Shown here: positions 50,623-59,751 of the stretch, in pieces
How the letters are laid out: every line of letters begins with the position of its first letter
Position numbering within the stretch: the first letter of the stretch is position 1
Source: Thermanaerovibrio velox DSM 12556
Lineage (GTDB): Bacteria; Synergistota; Synergistia; Synergistales; Synergistaceae
DNA length: 64,000 nt
Assembly: GCF_000237825.1 (NCBI RefSeq)
Contig: NZ_CM001377.1
Location: forward strand, 1,700,276-1,764,275
Reading direction: 5' to 3'
Translations under genes and position numbers: made by a program
The notes under the pieces: model-generated
Told to the model about the DNA's origin: nothing
The model's database searches: none
Seen by the model: only the letters and a program-made list of their open reading frames with translations

Positions 50623-51971
50623 TCCCCCCGAAGGCGGGCCGCGAAGAGGTCCCCGTCGTCGTCCCGCTGCAGGTCCTCGGGCACCGAGAGCATCTTTATC
50701 TCCATGCGCAGGGGGACCCCGCGGCTTTCAACCTTTCCCGCCAGGGCCTCCAGGCGGCCCTTGAGCACGCTGCCGCCGGACCTTGGGGTCTTGGGGAGCA
50801 GAAGCAGCACCTCCCCCGCCTCGGTCCTGGTGCTCACGTCGGTGGCCCGCACCATCTCCCTTATGCGGCCTATGAGCTCCCGGAAGGCCTGGCTTCCGGC
50901 GGTCCTTCCCATGGAGTCCAAGAAGGCCTCCAGGTTGGGGAATCTTATCAGCATGAGGCAGAAGGGCTCCACCGGGGGACGTTTGGAGAGGCCCACCATC
51001 CAGTTCAGTATGTGCATGAAGGGCTCTGGCTTCATGTAGTTCAGGGTGTCCAGCACCGCGTACCGGTCCTCCATCTCACCGGTTTGAACCGCCAGTATGC
51101 CCTTATCGGTTATCCGGTAGCGGTAGAAGTTCCTGGGCACCAGGGCCTCCGGCTCGGTCATGAGGCCGCACAAAAGGCAGTGGCAGGACACCTGGGGCTC
51201 CGGGAAGGACTTGCCGCAGTCCCGGCAGCGGTAGCTCTCCATGGGCCTGTCGTAGTCGGCACCTATGTGCCTGAGCCTTGAGCCGCAGAAGGGGCACCGC
51301 ATCTCCCCGGACTTCAGGAAGTCCTCCTCGGGACCCACCCGGCCACACACGAAACAGTGTATGAAGGGCACCTGCTCAAAGTCCATGCTGGAGCAGAAGG
51401 GACACAGGTCCACGCAGTTTATGTGCCCACCGTCGCACCTGGGACAATAGCGAACCCGCTCCACGAGCCCCGAAGGGGTTGCCTCCCTTATGAACCCCCT
51501 GTCGCTAAGGTTCGATATCCATCCCCGGGGCTCCAGAAGGCCGTTCCCGATGGCCTCCATGAGGGGCCAGTGGTAGACCTGGGAGGTGAGGGGGATCAGG
51601 ACCGGTTCCAGGTCCCTCTGGGGACGGGTGTAGAGGAACGCGAGGAGTCGGTAGTCCAGGCTCTCCGCCAGCATCGAGGGGGACACGTCATCGATCCTCA
51701 TCCTGGCGTCCTGGGTGAAGCGCACCAGGTCCTCCTCCGAGCGCCCCACCCCGTCGCACAGGTGTTGGGTCAAGTTGTCCAGCGGGGCGGTCAGGAAGAC
51801 CGGGATGAGGACCCCGTCAAGCCTACCCCTTATGCGTCGGATCGCCTCCTCCGCCCCCTGGAAGGGCTCCACCAGAACCCCCGCCACATCGCCCAAAGGC
51901 AGTGTCTCCGGGGACGCCGGGGAGGTCAGGCGAAGGAACGAAAGGCCGTTAAGATCCACCCTGTCATTCAT
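50619..51971 (-). CDS. TackOD1 zinc-ribbon protein with degenerate GGDEF domain
   Basis: A 450-aa cytosolic protein. About residues 100-300 hold a multi-Cys module (YCPRC, CPFCSSMDF, CFVCGRVGPE, CPFCGSRLRHIG, CRDCGKSF, CHCLLCG) that fits the TackOD1 output domain. The C-terminal 320-440 is a GGDEF fold whose signature reads EAGEV (384-388), so it cannot make c-di-GMP. It keeps RATD at 375-378, the RxxD inhibitory site at the exact 5-residue spacing. This resembles PelD, a c-di-GMP receptor for polysaccharide export. It lies between the HlyD adaptor and the GT2 synthase. Confidence 0.8.
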   Translation of the reverse strand: MNDRVDLNGLSFLRLTSPASPETLPLGDVAGVLVEPFQGAEEAIRRIRGRLDGVLIPVFLTAPLDNLTQHLCDGVGRSEEDLVRFTQDARMRIDDVSPSMLAESLDYRLLAFLYTRPQRDLEPVLIPLTSQVYHWPLMEAIGNGLLEPRGWISNLSDRGFIREATPSGLVERVRYCPRCDGGHINCVDLCPFCSSMDFEQVPFIHCFVCGRVGPEEDFLKSGEMRCPFCGSRLRHIGADYDRPMESYRCRDCGKSFPEPQVSCHCLLCGLMTEPEALVPRNFYRYRITDKGILAVQTGEMEDRYAVLDTLNYMKPEPFMHILNWMVGLSKRPPVEPFCLMLIRFPNLEAFLDSMGRTAGSQAFRELIGRIREMVRATDVSTRTEAGEVLLLLPKTPRSGGSVLKGRLEALAGKVESRGVPLRMEIKMLSVPEDLQRDDDGDLFAARLRGD

Positions 51972-51983
51972 CGGGATACCTCC

Positions 51984-53066
51984 TCAGTCGAAGACCTTCC
52001 GGAACAACCCGCAGATGCCCCCCAGGTATTGGGGGCACAGCGGGAACGACACGGTCACGGGCAGCGAGTCCACCAGGCTCTGAGGTTCCACCGACCGATC
52101 CAGCCTTACCGGCACCAACACGGACCGCCCATCCGAACGTGGGTCCTGGACGGACAGCACCGGGGAGCCCTCCACATGCCCCGGGAGCTTCCTGCCGTCC
52201 GGGAAGCGTACCGTCACCGGCACACCGGGGCTAGAGCGGCCCAGCTTCCTGGGGTCTAGATAACAGATCACCCTCACGTCCCCGAGGCTGCCGAGGGACA
52301 GCACCGGCCCCCCCAGGGCCACCCCGTGCCCCTGGGGGGCGAAGACCTCGAGGATCACCCCGTCCTCCGGGGAGGCAACGGTCCGTTCAAGGGTCCCCTC
52401 CAGGGCCTTGAGCTCCCCCTCCAGCTGGGCGATCCTAGCCCGCCTCTGGGCCTCGTACTGCCTTATGGATGTATCGTCCACCTCCTGGGGCTCCAGCAGC
52501 GCCGACGACTGGGCAAGCGCCGCCCTGGCGGCCTCCAGCCTTCCCCGGGCCTCCTCCAGCTCCGCCCTGGTGGCGGCCCCCTGTCGGAAAAGGGTCTCCA
52601 CGGACCTCAGGTACTCCATCTGGCGGGACAGGTTCAGCCGGTTGGCCCTCACAAGGGCCTCCTGCCCGGACCCGGGCCTGAGGGCCGCCGCTTTAAGCCC
52701 CGCCCCCTTTAGGGCCCGAAGCTCCTCCCGCAAGGCATTGGCCCTAAGGGGGGCGGAGGGGTCTTTCACGACGAAAAGCACGTCCCCGGCCCCCACCCTA
52801 TCCCCGGGCCTTAAGGACAGGGAAGCCACCACCCCACCCAATGGGGACGATATGACCCGCCTCTCCATGACCAGCACTCCCGGGGCGGAGGCCAACAGGT
52901 AAAAGGCCGTTGCGCGCCACAGGAGCAGGATAAGCGGGGAGGACACCACCAGCAAAAGGGCGTACCAACGCCAGCGGAGGAAGGCCCTCTTAGGGGGGCC
53001 GTACTCAACCCTAACCCCCCGGTCCACGTCCTCCCTGACCTTCTTAGGGCTGAAGCTGATCTTCAT
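51984..53066 (-). CDS. HlyD-like periplasmic adaptor
   Basis: A 360-aa protein: short cytosolic N-terminus, one membrane helix (about 33-58), lipoyl/barrel-sandwich halves (SSPLGGVVASLSLRPGDRV; DGVILEVFAPQGHGVALGG) flanking a coiled-coil hairpin (about 100-235), and a beta-barrel end. This is the architecture of HlyD/EmrA adaptors and of Alg44-type polysaccharide adaptors. It would bridge the GT2 synthase and the outer-membrane channel. It overlaps the TolC-fusion gene by 4 nt (ATGA). Confidence 0.88.
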   Translation of the reverse strand: MKISFSPKKVREDVDRGVRVEYGPPKRAFLRWRWYALLLVVSSPLILLLWRATAFYLLASAPGVLVMERRVISSPLGGVVASLSLRPGDRVGAGDVLFVVKDPSAPLRANALREELRALKGAGLKAAALRPGSGQEALVRANRLNLSRQMEYLRSVETLFRQGAATRAELEEARGRLEAARAALAQSSALLEPQEVDDTSIRQYEAQRRARIAQLEGELKALEGTLERTVASPEDGVILEVFAPQGHGVALGGPVLSLGSLGDVRVICYLDPRKLGRSSPGVPVTVRFPDGRKLPGHVEGSPVLSVQDPRSDGRSVLVPVRLDRSVEPQSLVDSLPVTVSFPLCPQYLGGICGLFRKVFD

Positions 53067-55282
53067 CTAGGACCACCCCCTTCGGGCATTGATAAGAGGT
53101 CCTCCAGTGACTGGATCCATATGCCGGAAACCGACCCCGCCAGGCGCTCCTTGAGCTTAGGGAGGACGCCGCTGAAGAGGCCCATCCTTCCCAGGGGATA
53201 AAAGCTCTCATCCGGAGGCCCTCCCCTCTCCACCGAAACCGCCATGGACAGTCCCACGGCCCCGGCGGCCCTGACCAGGCGTTCCATCCTCTCCGCGGCG
53301 GCAAGGGGGTTGGATACGTATATCATGCAGGTCACATCCTGGACCCCGGAGACCTTGAGCAAGCCCAAGGTCTCCGGGAGGAACTCCCCCTCCAGGTACC
53401 TTGGGTGAATTGCCATGGATACCCGCCAGGGGGAGGCGCAAGCGGCGGCCCTAACGGACTCCAGGGTCTCCCTCAGGTACTTGACCCGGTTCCCCGGGGT
53501 TACCGCCTCCAACTGGTCCGGCTCAAGGTCCAGGTGGAGCCCCTCGAAGGGAAGGTCCCGAAGGGATGACACCAATGAGACCAGATGGGGCCTGCCCTCG
53601 GGGGTTATCCACCAGGGGTCCCCCAGGCAGAGCTCGATTTTAATCCCCATATCCGAGGCCCTGCGCAGGGCTTCAATCAGGTTATTCCTGGCCCCTTGGT
53701 TCTTAAGGATCTCCCGGACCCCTTGGGAGGTGAACGAGACCCGGAGGGCGGTTATCCCCAAGGCATTAGCCTCCTCCAACACGTGAAGCCCCCCCTTGAG
53801 AAGCCCGTCCCCGCCCCACATGTACGCCCCAAGGGGGACGGTATCGGCGGAGGGTTTGGACCGGTTGGCCGCAACATCCCGGTCGTAAGTCCCCGTGCCG
53901 TTGGATGGGGCCTTGAAGCTGGAGAGGCCGGAGAACCAGAGGGAGATTAGCCTCTCCCCCTCGGCGTGGAGGGCCATGGGGGTGACCGCCCAGACCTGGC
54001 CGGGGGCTTGGGAGGGGATCCCTGGGTCCTCCAGCACCTCCAGCAGCTCCGCGTGGTACTGGGCCCCGGTGCCCTCCGCGTCAATGAGGGCAAGGGCGGA
54101 GTTCATCACGTCCAGGTGGGCCCGGAGCAGCCTCTCCGCCGTGTCCCCCGGGATCGCCCCGTGCCTCAGCCGGGCGGTCCTTAGGGCCTCCAGGGCGGCC
54201 TTGAGCCTGGCCAGGGAGAACTCCCCCTGGGCCAAGGCATACCGGAACTTGGAAGATCCCTCCGCCAGATAGGATTCGAGGCCCATCCGATGGGCGGACA
54301 TCTCCGCCTCCAGGGCGTTAAGGCGCCTTATCTCCGCGGAAGCCTCCAGGGAGGCCGCCTTAGGCTCCCCCTCCGGGAAGGCAAAGCTCAGGGACACGAA
54401 GGCCTCCTCCCCGTAGCGCCCCGGGGACTCCTTGGTGATCTGGAAGCCCCCCTGCAGGTAGGAATCGTACTGTCCCCTGGCCCTGTGGCCCACGAGGGAA
54501 CTTCTAAGGTCCGCCGCATCCCTCATGGCCTTGAGCTCACCGCTGAACTCCCGGGCGATCCTCAGGGCTTCATCGCAGGAAAGGCTCACGGGCTTCATCG
54601 GCGGCACCCCCACGTCCAGGTCCAGGGGCAAGGGGTTCAGGATCCCGGCGGACCTCCTTATGACCCCAAGGGCGGCGTCCTCCACCGCCTTTGAGGCCGC
54701 CGCCTCCCGGCGGGCCAGGAGGAACCAGCTCTTCATCTCCATGAGGTCGGACTCGAGGAGGAACCCCTGGGAGGCCCTGGCCTCCATCACCGGGATGAAC
54801 CGTCCCTCCAGGGCCAGGAAGCCGTTTAGGACCTCCATCCTGCGTCGGGCGGTCCAGAGGGACACCCATGCCTTTCTCAGGGCGGTGAGGTTGGCCCGTT
54901 TTACGTAGTAGAACCGCCGCAGGGCCTCCAGCTCCGCCAGGCGGGCCTCCGCCTCCGCTATACGCTCCTTGTGCCAGGAGCCGAAGAGCGGTAGCCTGGT
55001 CCCAACCCGGAGCGAGTAACTGGAGTATCCCTCCACCTGGGAGGATCCGCTTCTGGAGAGGGGCTCGTTGACCCCCCTGGCGGAGAGCTCCGCGAAGAAC
55101 CAAGCGCCAGACCGCTCCCTCACCGCCTCCAGCGCCAGGTGGGCCGCCGCGAGCTCCTCCGAGGCCTTCAGCACCTCCAGGCCCAGGGGCACCCGGGCCT
55201 CCAGCTCGGGAAGCGTGAGCGGGGAAGCGCTGACCGCCGGGACGAACAACAGCACCAACAAAAAGGCCAAACGAAAGACCAC
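53063..55282 (-). CDS. TolC-like outer-membrane protein fused to a TIM-barrel glycosidase
   Basis: A 739-aa protein with a signal peptide (about 1-19, ending VSA). Residues about 20-445 have the TolC/OEP pattern: two long helical repeats (LAAAHLALEAVRERSG; AEARLAELEALRRFYYVK) and beta strands (QYDSYLQGGFQITKES). Residues about 480-739 form a TIM-barrel-like domain (LGAYMWGGDGLL, GLHLDLEPDQ, MAIHPRYLEGEF), like glycoside hydrolases or PelA/PgaB-type enzymes. TolC termini face the periplasm, so the hydrolase would sit there, trimming the glycan on its way out. GTG 55282, AAAGGAGG ribosome site. First gene of the export operon. Confidence 0.8.
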   Translation of the reverse strand: MVFRLAFLLVLLFVPAVSASPLTLPELEARVPLGLEVLKASEELAAAHLALEAVRERSGAWFFAELSARGVNEPLSRSGSSQVEGYSSYSLRVGTRLPLFGSWHKERIAEAEARLAELEALRRFYYVKRANLTALRKAWVSLWTARRRMEVLNGFLALEGRFIPVMEARASQGFLLESDLMEMKSWFLLARREAAASKAVEDAALGVIRRSAGILNPLPLDLDVGVPPMKPVSLSCDEALRIAREFSGELKAMRDAADLRSSLVGHRARGQYDSYLQGGFQITKESPGRYGEEAFVSLSFAFPEGEPKAASLEASAEIRRLNALEAEMSAHRMGLESYLAEGSSKFRYALAQGEFSLARLKAALEALRTARLRHGAIPGDTAERLLRAHLDVMNSALALIDAEGTGAQYHAELLEVLEDPGIPSQAPGQVWAVTPMALHAEGERLISLWFSGLSSFKAPSNGTGTYDRDVAANRSKPSADTVPLGAYMWGGDGLLKGGLHVLEEANALGITALRVSFTSQGVREILKNQGARNNLIEALRRASDMGIKIELCLGDPWWITPEGRPHLVSLVSSLRDLPFEGLHLDLEPDQLEAVTPGNRVKYLRETLESVRAAACASPWRVSMAIHPRYLEGEFLPETLGLLKVSGVQDVTCMIYVSNPLAAAERMERLVRAAGAVGLSMAVSVERGGPPDESFYPLGRMGLFSGVLPKLKERLAGSVSGIWIQSLEDLLSMPEGGGPR

Positions 55283-55447
55283 CGCGCTCCCTCCTTTGTG
55301 GGACGCACTCCATGGGACCTGGTCCCAACCGCCCAGGCTAATTATTAACGATTATACCCCTTGAGCAGCACAACCCCCAGCACCAGTTCCCCCAGCAGAT
55401 GCGGGCATGTGGTTCGTCAGTTCAATGTTCTAAATATTTAGCTTATA

Positions 55448-55476
55448 TTGACTAAGCCTATTAATTTGAATAATAT
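55448..55476 (+). promoter_or_regulatory. Promoter of the AGCS symporter gene
   Basis: TTGACT (55448-55453), 17-nt spacer, TAATAT (55471-55476) in a strikingly AT-rich island. The rest of the 282-bp gap 55283-55564 shows no gene. Confidence 0.65.
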
Positions 55477-55564
55477 TTTGATGCCCGCCGACGACGTTCT
55501 TAAAGACATAACGACAATGCGCGGTTAAAGGGCTAAAAATCCCAAGCAAACGGAGGTTTCATCC

Positions 55565-56968
55565 ATGGATTCCATCTTATCCTCCCTGCAAGGGGCGGTA
55601 AGCACCGCCAACGGGGTGCTCTGGGGCAAGATCATGGTGTGGCTGCTCCTGGGCACCGGTGTCTTCTACACCCTGCGTCTCCGGTTCCCCCAGGCAAGGC
55701 ACTTCCTTCACATGTTCAAGGCCACGTTGAAGGGTCGGGACTCCTCCGGCAAGGGGATAACCCCCTTCCAGGCCCTCTGCACCGGCCTGGCGGCCCAGGT
55801 GGGGACCGGGAACCTGGCAGGGGTGGCCACCGCCCTGGTGTCCGGAGGCCCCGGCGCGGTCTTCTGGATGTGGATGACCGCGGTGCTCGGCATGGCCACC
55901 ATCTTCGCCGAGGCAACCCTGGCCCAGGTGTTCCGGGTGAAGGACAAGGACGGCAACTACCGCGGGGGACCCGCGTACTACCTCGAAAAGGGGCTGGGCC
56001 AGCGCTGGATGGGGGTTCTGTTCGCCCTGTCCATAATACTGGCCATGGCCTTCGTTTTCAACGCGGTGCAGAGCAACTCCATAGCCGCGGGACTTAGGGG
56101 GGCCTTCGGCATGAAGGAGCTGCCGGTGGCGCTCTGCCTCATGGCGGTGACGGGCCTTGTGATATTCGGGGGCCTCAAGCGGATAGCCAAGGTGGCGGAG
56201 GTGGTGGTGCCCTTCATGGCCATGGCCTACATCCTGGTCTCCCTCTACGTGGTGATCTCTCACATCACCCTTTTGCCCCAGGTGATATCCCTCATCTTCA
56301 AGAGCGCCTTCGGCGTAAAGGCCGCGGCGGGAGGTGTCCTGGGTCACACGGTGGCCCAGGCCTTCCGCTACGGGGTGGCCCGGGGCCTCTTCTCCAACGA
56401 GGCGGGCATGGGCTCCACCCCCAACGCCCACGCCACCGCGGAGGTGAAACACCCCGCAGGCCAGGGCTTCGTGGCCATGATGGGGGTCTTCGTGGACACC
56501 ATACTCATCTGCTCCGCCACCGCCTCCATAATCCTCCTCTCCGGGGAGCTCCAAAGCGGCAAGACCGGCATAGAGCTCACCCAGATGGCGGTCCGGAGCA
56601 CCATAGGCCCCCTGGGCCCCTCCTTCATAGCCGCGGCGGTGCTCTTCTTCGCCTGGACCTCCATACTCGGCAACTACTACTACGGGGAGAGCAACCTCCT
56701 CTACCTCTTCCCCAACTGCGGCAAGGGCGGGCTTGCGATCTACAGGGCCATGGTGCTGGGGATGCTGCTCTTCGGCGCCATGACCTCGGTGCCCCTGGTC
56801 TGGGAGCTGGCGGACCTTTTTAACGGCGTGATGGCCCTCCTCAACCTCGTCGGCATACTGCTGCTGTCCAACATAGCCGCAAGGCTCCTTAGGGACTACG
56901 AGGACAATATCCTGTCCCAAGCGGAGATCCCGGAGGGCTCCGAACTAGCCCCGGACAGGAGCTGCTGA
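55565..56968 (+). CDS. AGCS family sodium:alanine/glycine symporter
   Basis: A 467-aa membrane carrier with about 11 helices. Signature blocks: FQALCTGLAAQVGTGNLAGV (about 70-89), GGPAYYLEKGLG, and RGLFSNEAGMGSTPNAHA (about 273-290). It couples Na+ to alanine or glycine uptake. It has a strong promoter, a CGGAGG ribosome site, and a terminator at 57012-57040, so it is monocistronic. Confidence 0.94.
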   Translation: MDSILSSLQGAVSTANGVLWGKIMVWLLLGTGVFYTLRLRFPQARHFLHMFKATLKGRDSSGKGITPFQALCTGLAAQVGTGNLAGVATALVSGGPGAVFWMWMTAVLGMATIFAEATLAQVFRVKDKDGNYRGGPAYYLEKGLGQRWMGVLFALSIILAMAFVFNAVQSNSIAAGLRGAFGMKELPVALCLMAVTGLVIFGGLKRIAKVAEVVVPFMAMAYILVSLYVVISHITLLPQVISLIFKSAFGVKAAAGGVLGHTVAQAFRYGVARGLFSNEAGMGSTPNAHATAEVKHPAGQGFVAMMGVFVDTILICSATASIILLSGELQSGKTGIELTQMAVRSTIGPLGPSFIAAAVLFFAWTSILGNYYYGESNLLYLFPNCGKGGLAIYRAMVLGMLLFGAMTSVPLVWELADLFNGVMALLNLVGILLLSNIAARLLRDYEDNILSQAEIPEGSELAPDRSC

Positions 56969-57011
56969 GCCGGCGGGAGGCGCCGCTAGACCCTCCAAAT
57001 TCAAAGCCCCT

Positions 57012-57040
57012 AGGGCCGCCCGATACTCCCGGGCGGCCCT
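57012..57040 (+). terminator. Terminator after the AGCS gene
   Basis: Stem AGGGCCGCCCG / CGGGCGGCCCT with a 7-nt loop and following TTATCC. Its core resembles the hairpin at 4-41. Confidence 0.7.
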
Positions 57041-57052
57041 TATCCTATGCGC

Positions 57053-57081
57053 TTTCAAAGTCCGGGACTTTAATTTAAAAT
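57053..57081 (+). promoter_or_regulatory. Promoter of the PAS-GGDEF-HD-GYP gene
   Basis: TTTCAA (57053-57058), 17-nt spacer, TAAAAT (57076-57081), 35 bp before the start codon. Confidence 0.5.
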
Positions 57082-57115
57082 ACCTACCAAAGAGAGCCGT
57101 CGGGAGGTGACACGT

Positions 57116-59683
57116 TTGACCAGCCCCATGGACAATGATTTGCTGCAGGACCTCTTCCGCCGTCTCCCCCTTCCGTTCGCCCTTCACGAGATGATATACC
57201 TCCCCGACGGAAGGCCCCACGACTACCGCTTCATATGGGTGAACCAGGCGTTCCTGGACGCCCTGGGGCTCAAGGAGTCCCCGGAGGGGAAGACCCTAAG
57301 GGAGGCCTTCCCGGAGGTCCTGAAGGACTCCTTCGACTGGGTGGCCTTCTTCTCCTCCGCCGCCGCCGGGTACGGGGTGCGGAAGGCCTTGGTCTTCTCA
57401 GAAAACCTCAAAAGGCCCTTCAACGTCATCTCCTTCTCACCTCGGCCAGGGACCTTCGCGGCCATCTTCCAGGACGTTTCCGATGAGTTGAACCGGATAA
57501 GGCTCCTGGAGGAGTCCGGTGAGCGGATCAAGGCGATATCCCTGGAGTTCGAGACCGTCTTCGAGGGGATCCAGGAGGGGGCCTTCCTCGTAGAGGTTTC
57601 GGAGGAGGGCTTCAAATACCTCATGGTGAACCAGAATTACCGCGTGATAACCGGCATAGGGGACCTGGACGTCCGGGGGCTTAAGGCATCCCAATTCCTG
57701 GGGGAGGCCGCCTCCCATGAGATAGAGGAGAACTATCGGCTCTGCATATCCCGGAAGGAGACGCTTAACTTTAAGGAGAAGCTGGTCACCGGGGAGGGTA
57801 TCCGGGTACTGAGCACGGTCCTCATACCGGTGGCCAACGGGGAAGGAGCCCCCCACATCCTGGGGTTCATAAAGGACGTCACGGAGCAGGAGAGGGCCCA
57901 GGAGGAACGGGATGAGGCCCTCTCAAGGTACCGGGCCATGTTCAACGACCACTCGGCGGTGATGCTCCTGATAGAGCCCAAGTCCGGCAGGATCGTGGAC
58001 GCGAACCCCGCGGCGGCGAACTTCTACGGCTACTCGGTGGATGAACTGCGATCCATGAAGGTCCAGGACATAAACATCCTGCCCCAGGAAGAGGTGGAAC
58101 GCCGGCGGCTCAAGGCCCTGAGCGGAAGGCAGCGGTACTTCCTGTTCCCCCATCGTCTTAGAAGCGGCGAGGTTCGCATGGTGGACGTATACTCCGCCCC
58201 GGTGGACGTCATGAGGGAGAAACTGCTCTTCTCCATCATATTCGACGTCACCGACCGGGAGAGGATACGGAAACAGCTGGAGGAGGAGAAGGAGCTCTTC
58301 AAGACCACCTTGATGTCCATAGGGGACGGGGTGGTGACCACCGACCAGTCCGGGATCATCACCTCCGCCAACCCGGAGGCCTGCCGGCTCTCCAACAGGT
58401 CCCAGGGGAGCCTTCTGGACGCGAACTTCTCGGATGCCTTCCCCCTTCTGGACCCCAAGACCGGGGACGTCCGGGATCCCTTGGGGGCAGCGTTGAAGAC
58501 CGGGAGGACCCTCCACATATCCGAGCTGCTCCTGCGGGTCCCCGGCAACGAGCTGCACGTGTCGGGCTCCGCGTCTCCCATAAAGGACCAACTGGGGGAG
58601 GTCATGGGGGGGGTTGTGGTCCTGCGGGACATCACCCACGAGAAGAAGTGGCGGGATAGGATGCTATTCATGAGCTACCATGACTCCCTAACTAGGCTTC
58701 CAAACCGCAGGTTCCTGGAGGAGCAGATGGCCCAGCTGGAGGAAGAGCAGTCGTTCCCCGTGGCGGTCATGATGGCGGACGTGAACGGCCTTAAGATGAC
58801 CAACGACGCATTCGGCCACGAGCGGGGGGACGCACTTTTGGTAGCCGCCGCCCGGCTGCTCAAGGGGGCTTGCCGAAGGGGGGACGTGGTGGGCCGATGG
58901 GGAGGCGACGAGTTCGTGCTGCTGCTCCCCGGCGCCACCCCCGACGGGGCCAGGATAGCGGCGGAACGGATAGCGGAGGCGGCGTCCAAAGCCAGGCTCG
59001 GGGACCTGGAGATCAGCATCGCCCTAGGATGGGGGGCCAAGGTGGATCCCTCCCAGAGACTGCATCAGGCCCTGAAGGAAGCGGAGGAGATGATGTACCG
59101 CCACAAGCTAACCGAGGGCAGGGAACAACGCCGAAGGATCCTGGACCAGATCTTGGCGTCCCTGGGGGCGAGATCCCACGAGGACGAGGGACACAGAAAC
59201 CGGCTAAGACGGCTCTGCATCAACATCGGGAGCACTGGGGGGCTCAACTGGGAGGCCCTAGAGGACCTGGAAAGGCTCTGCCTGTACCACGACCTCGGCA
59301 TGATAGCCGTACCTGCCAGGACCTTGCTCAAGCCAGGCGGCCTAGGCGAGCCGGAATGGTTAGACGTAAGGCGCCACACCGAGGTGGGCTACCGCATCGC
59401 CCAGAACATTCCGGAGCTGGCGGGAGTTGCGGACCTTATACTCCTCCACCACGAACGGCACGACGGATCCGGCTACCCCAGGGGGCTCAAGGGGCTTCAG
59501 ATACCGGTTCAGTGCCGGATATTCGCCCTGGCGGACAGCTACGACGCCATGACCCAGCCAAGGCCTTACCGCACATCCGTATCCCCCAGGGAGGCGCTGA
59601 AGGAGATAGAGTCCCAGCGGGGACTTCTCTTTGACCCGGATCTCACAGACCTGTTCATCCGAGTGGTGTCCCAGGAGATCTGA
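57116..59683 (+). CDS. Triple-PAS GGDEF-HD-GYP protein
   Basis: An 855-aa soluble sensor. About four PAS-like regions (about 10-125, 145-265, 270-390, 400-510; for example HSAVMLLIEPKSGRIVDANP) precede GGDEF (about 520-680, RWGGDEFVLLLP with RRGD inhibitory site) and HD-GYP (about 690-855, LYHDLGM, HHERHDGSGYPRG). Both enzyme signatures are intact, so it may control c-di-GMP in both directions. TTG 57116 is 8 nt after GGGAGG; GTG 57107 overlaps the ribosome site. Not linked to an obvious target gene. Confidence 0.9.
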   Translation: MTSPMDNDLLQDLFRRLPLPFALHEMIYLPDGRPHDYRFIWVNQAFLDALGLKESPEGKTLREAFPEVLKDSFDWVAFFSSAAAGYGVRKALVFSENLKRPFNVISFSPRPGTFAAIFQDVSDELNRIRLLEESGERIKAISLEFETVFEGIQEGAFLVEVSEEGFKYLMVNQNYRVITGIGDLDVRGLKASQFLGEAASHEIEENYRLCISRKETLNFKEKLVTGEGIRVLSTVLIPVANGEGAPHILGFIKDVTEQERAQEERDEALSRYRAMFNDHSAVMLLIEPKSGRIVDANPAAANFYGYSVDELRSMKVQDINILPQEEVERRRLKALSGRQRYFLFPHRLRSGEVRMVDVYSAPVDVMREKLLFSIIFDVTDRERIRKQLEEEKELFKTTLMSIGDGVVTTDQSGIITSANPEACRLSNRSQGSLLDANFSDAFPLLDPKTGDVRDPLGAALKTGRTLHISELLLRVPGNELHVSGSASPIKDQLGEVMGGVVVLRDITHEKKWRDRMLFMSYHDSLTRLPNRRFLEEQMAQLEEEQSFPVAVMMADVNGLKMTNDAFGHERGDALLVAAARLLKGACRRGDVVGRWGGDEFVLLLPGATPDGARIAAERIAEAASKARLGDLEISIALGWGAKVDPSQRLHQALKEAEEMMYRHKLTEGREQRRRILDQILASLGARSHEDEGHRNRLRRLCINIGSTGGLNWEALEDLERLCLYHDLGMIAVPARTLLKPGGLGEPEWLDVRRHTEVGYRIAQNIPELAGVADLILLHHERHDGSGYPRGLKGLQIPVQCRIFALADSYDAMTQPRPYRTSVSPREALKEIESQRGLLFDPDLTDLFIRVVSQEI

Positions 59684-59751
59684 CCCCCGGGGGCATCGGG
59701 AGGACACAAGGGGACCGAAGGGTGCTAAACTCCACCCGGAGGTGATCCCAA

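Noticed and set aside
55577-56920. 447-aa open frame opposite the AGCS gene
   Set aside because: Low-complexity His/Gly/Glu-rich translation with no motif; the AGCS symporter on the other strand is certain.
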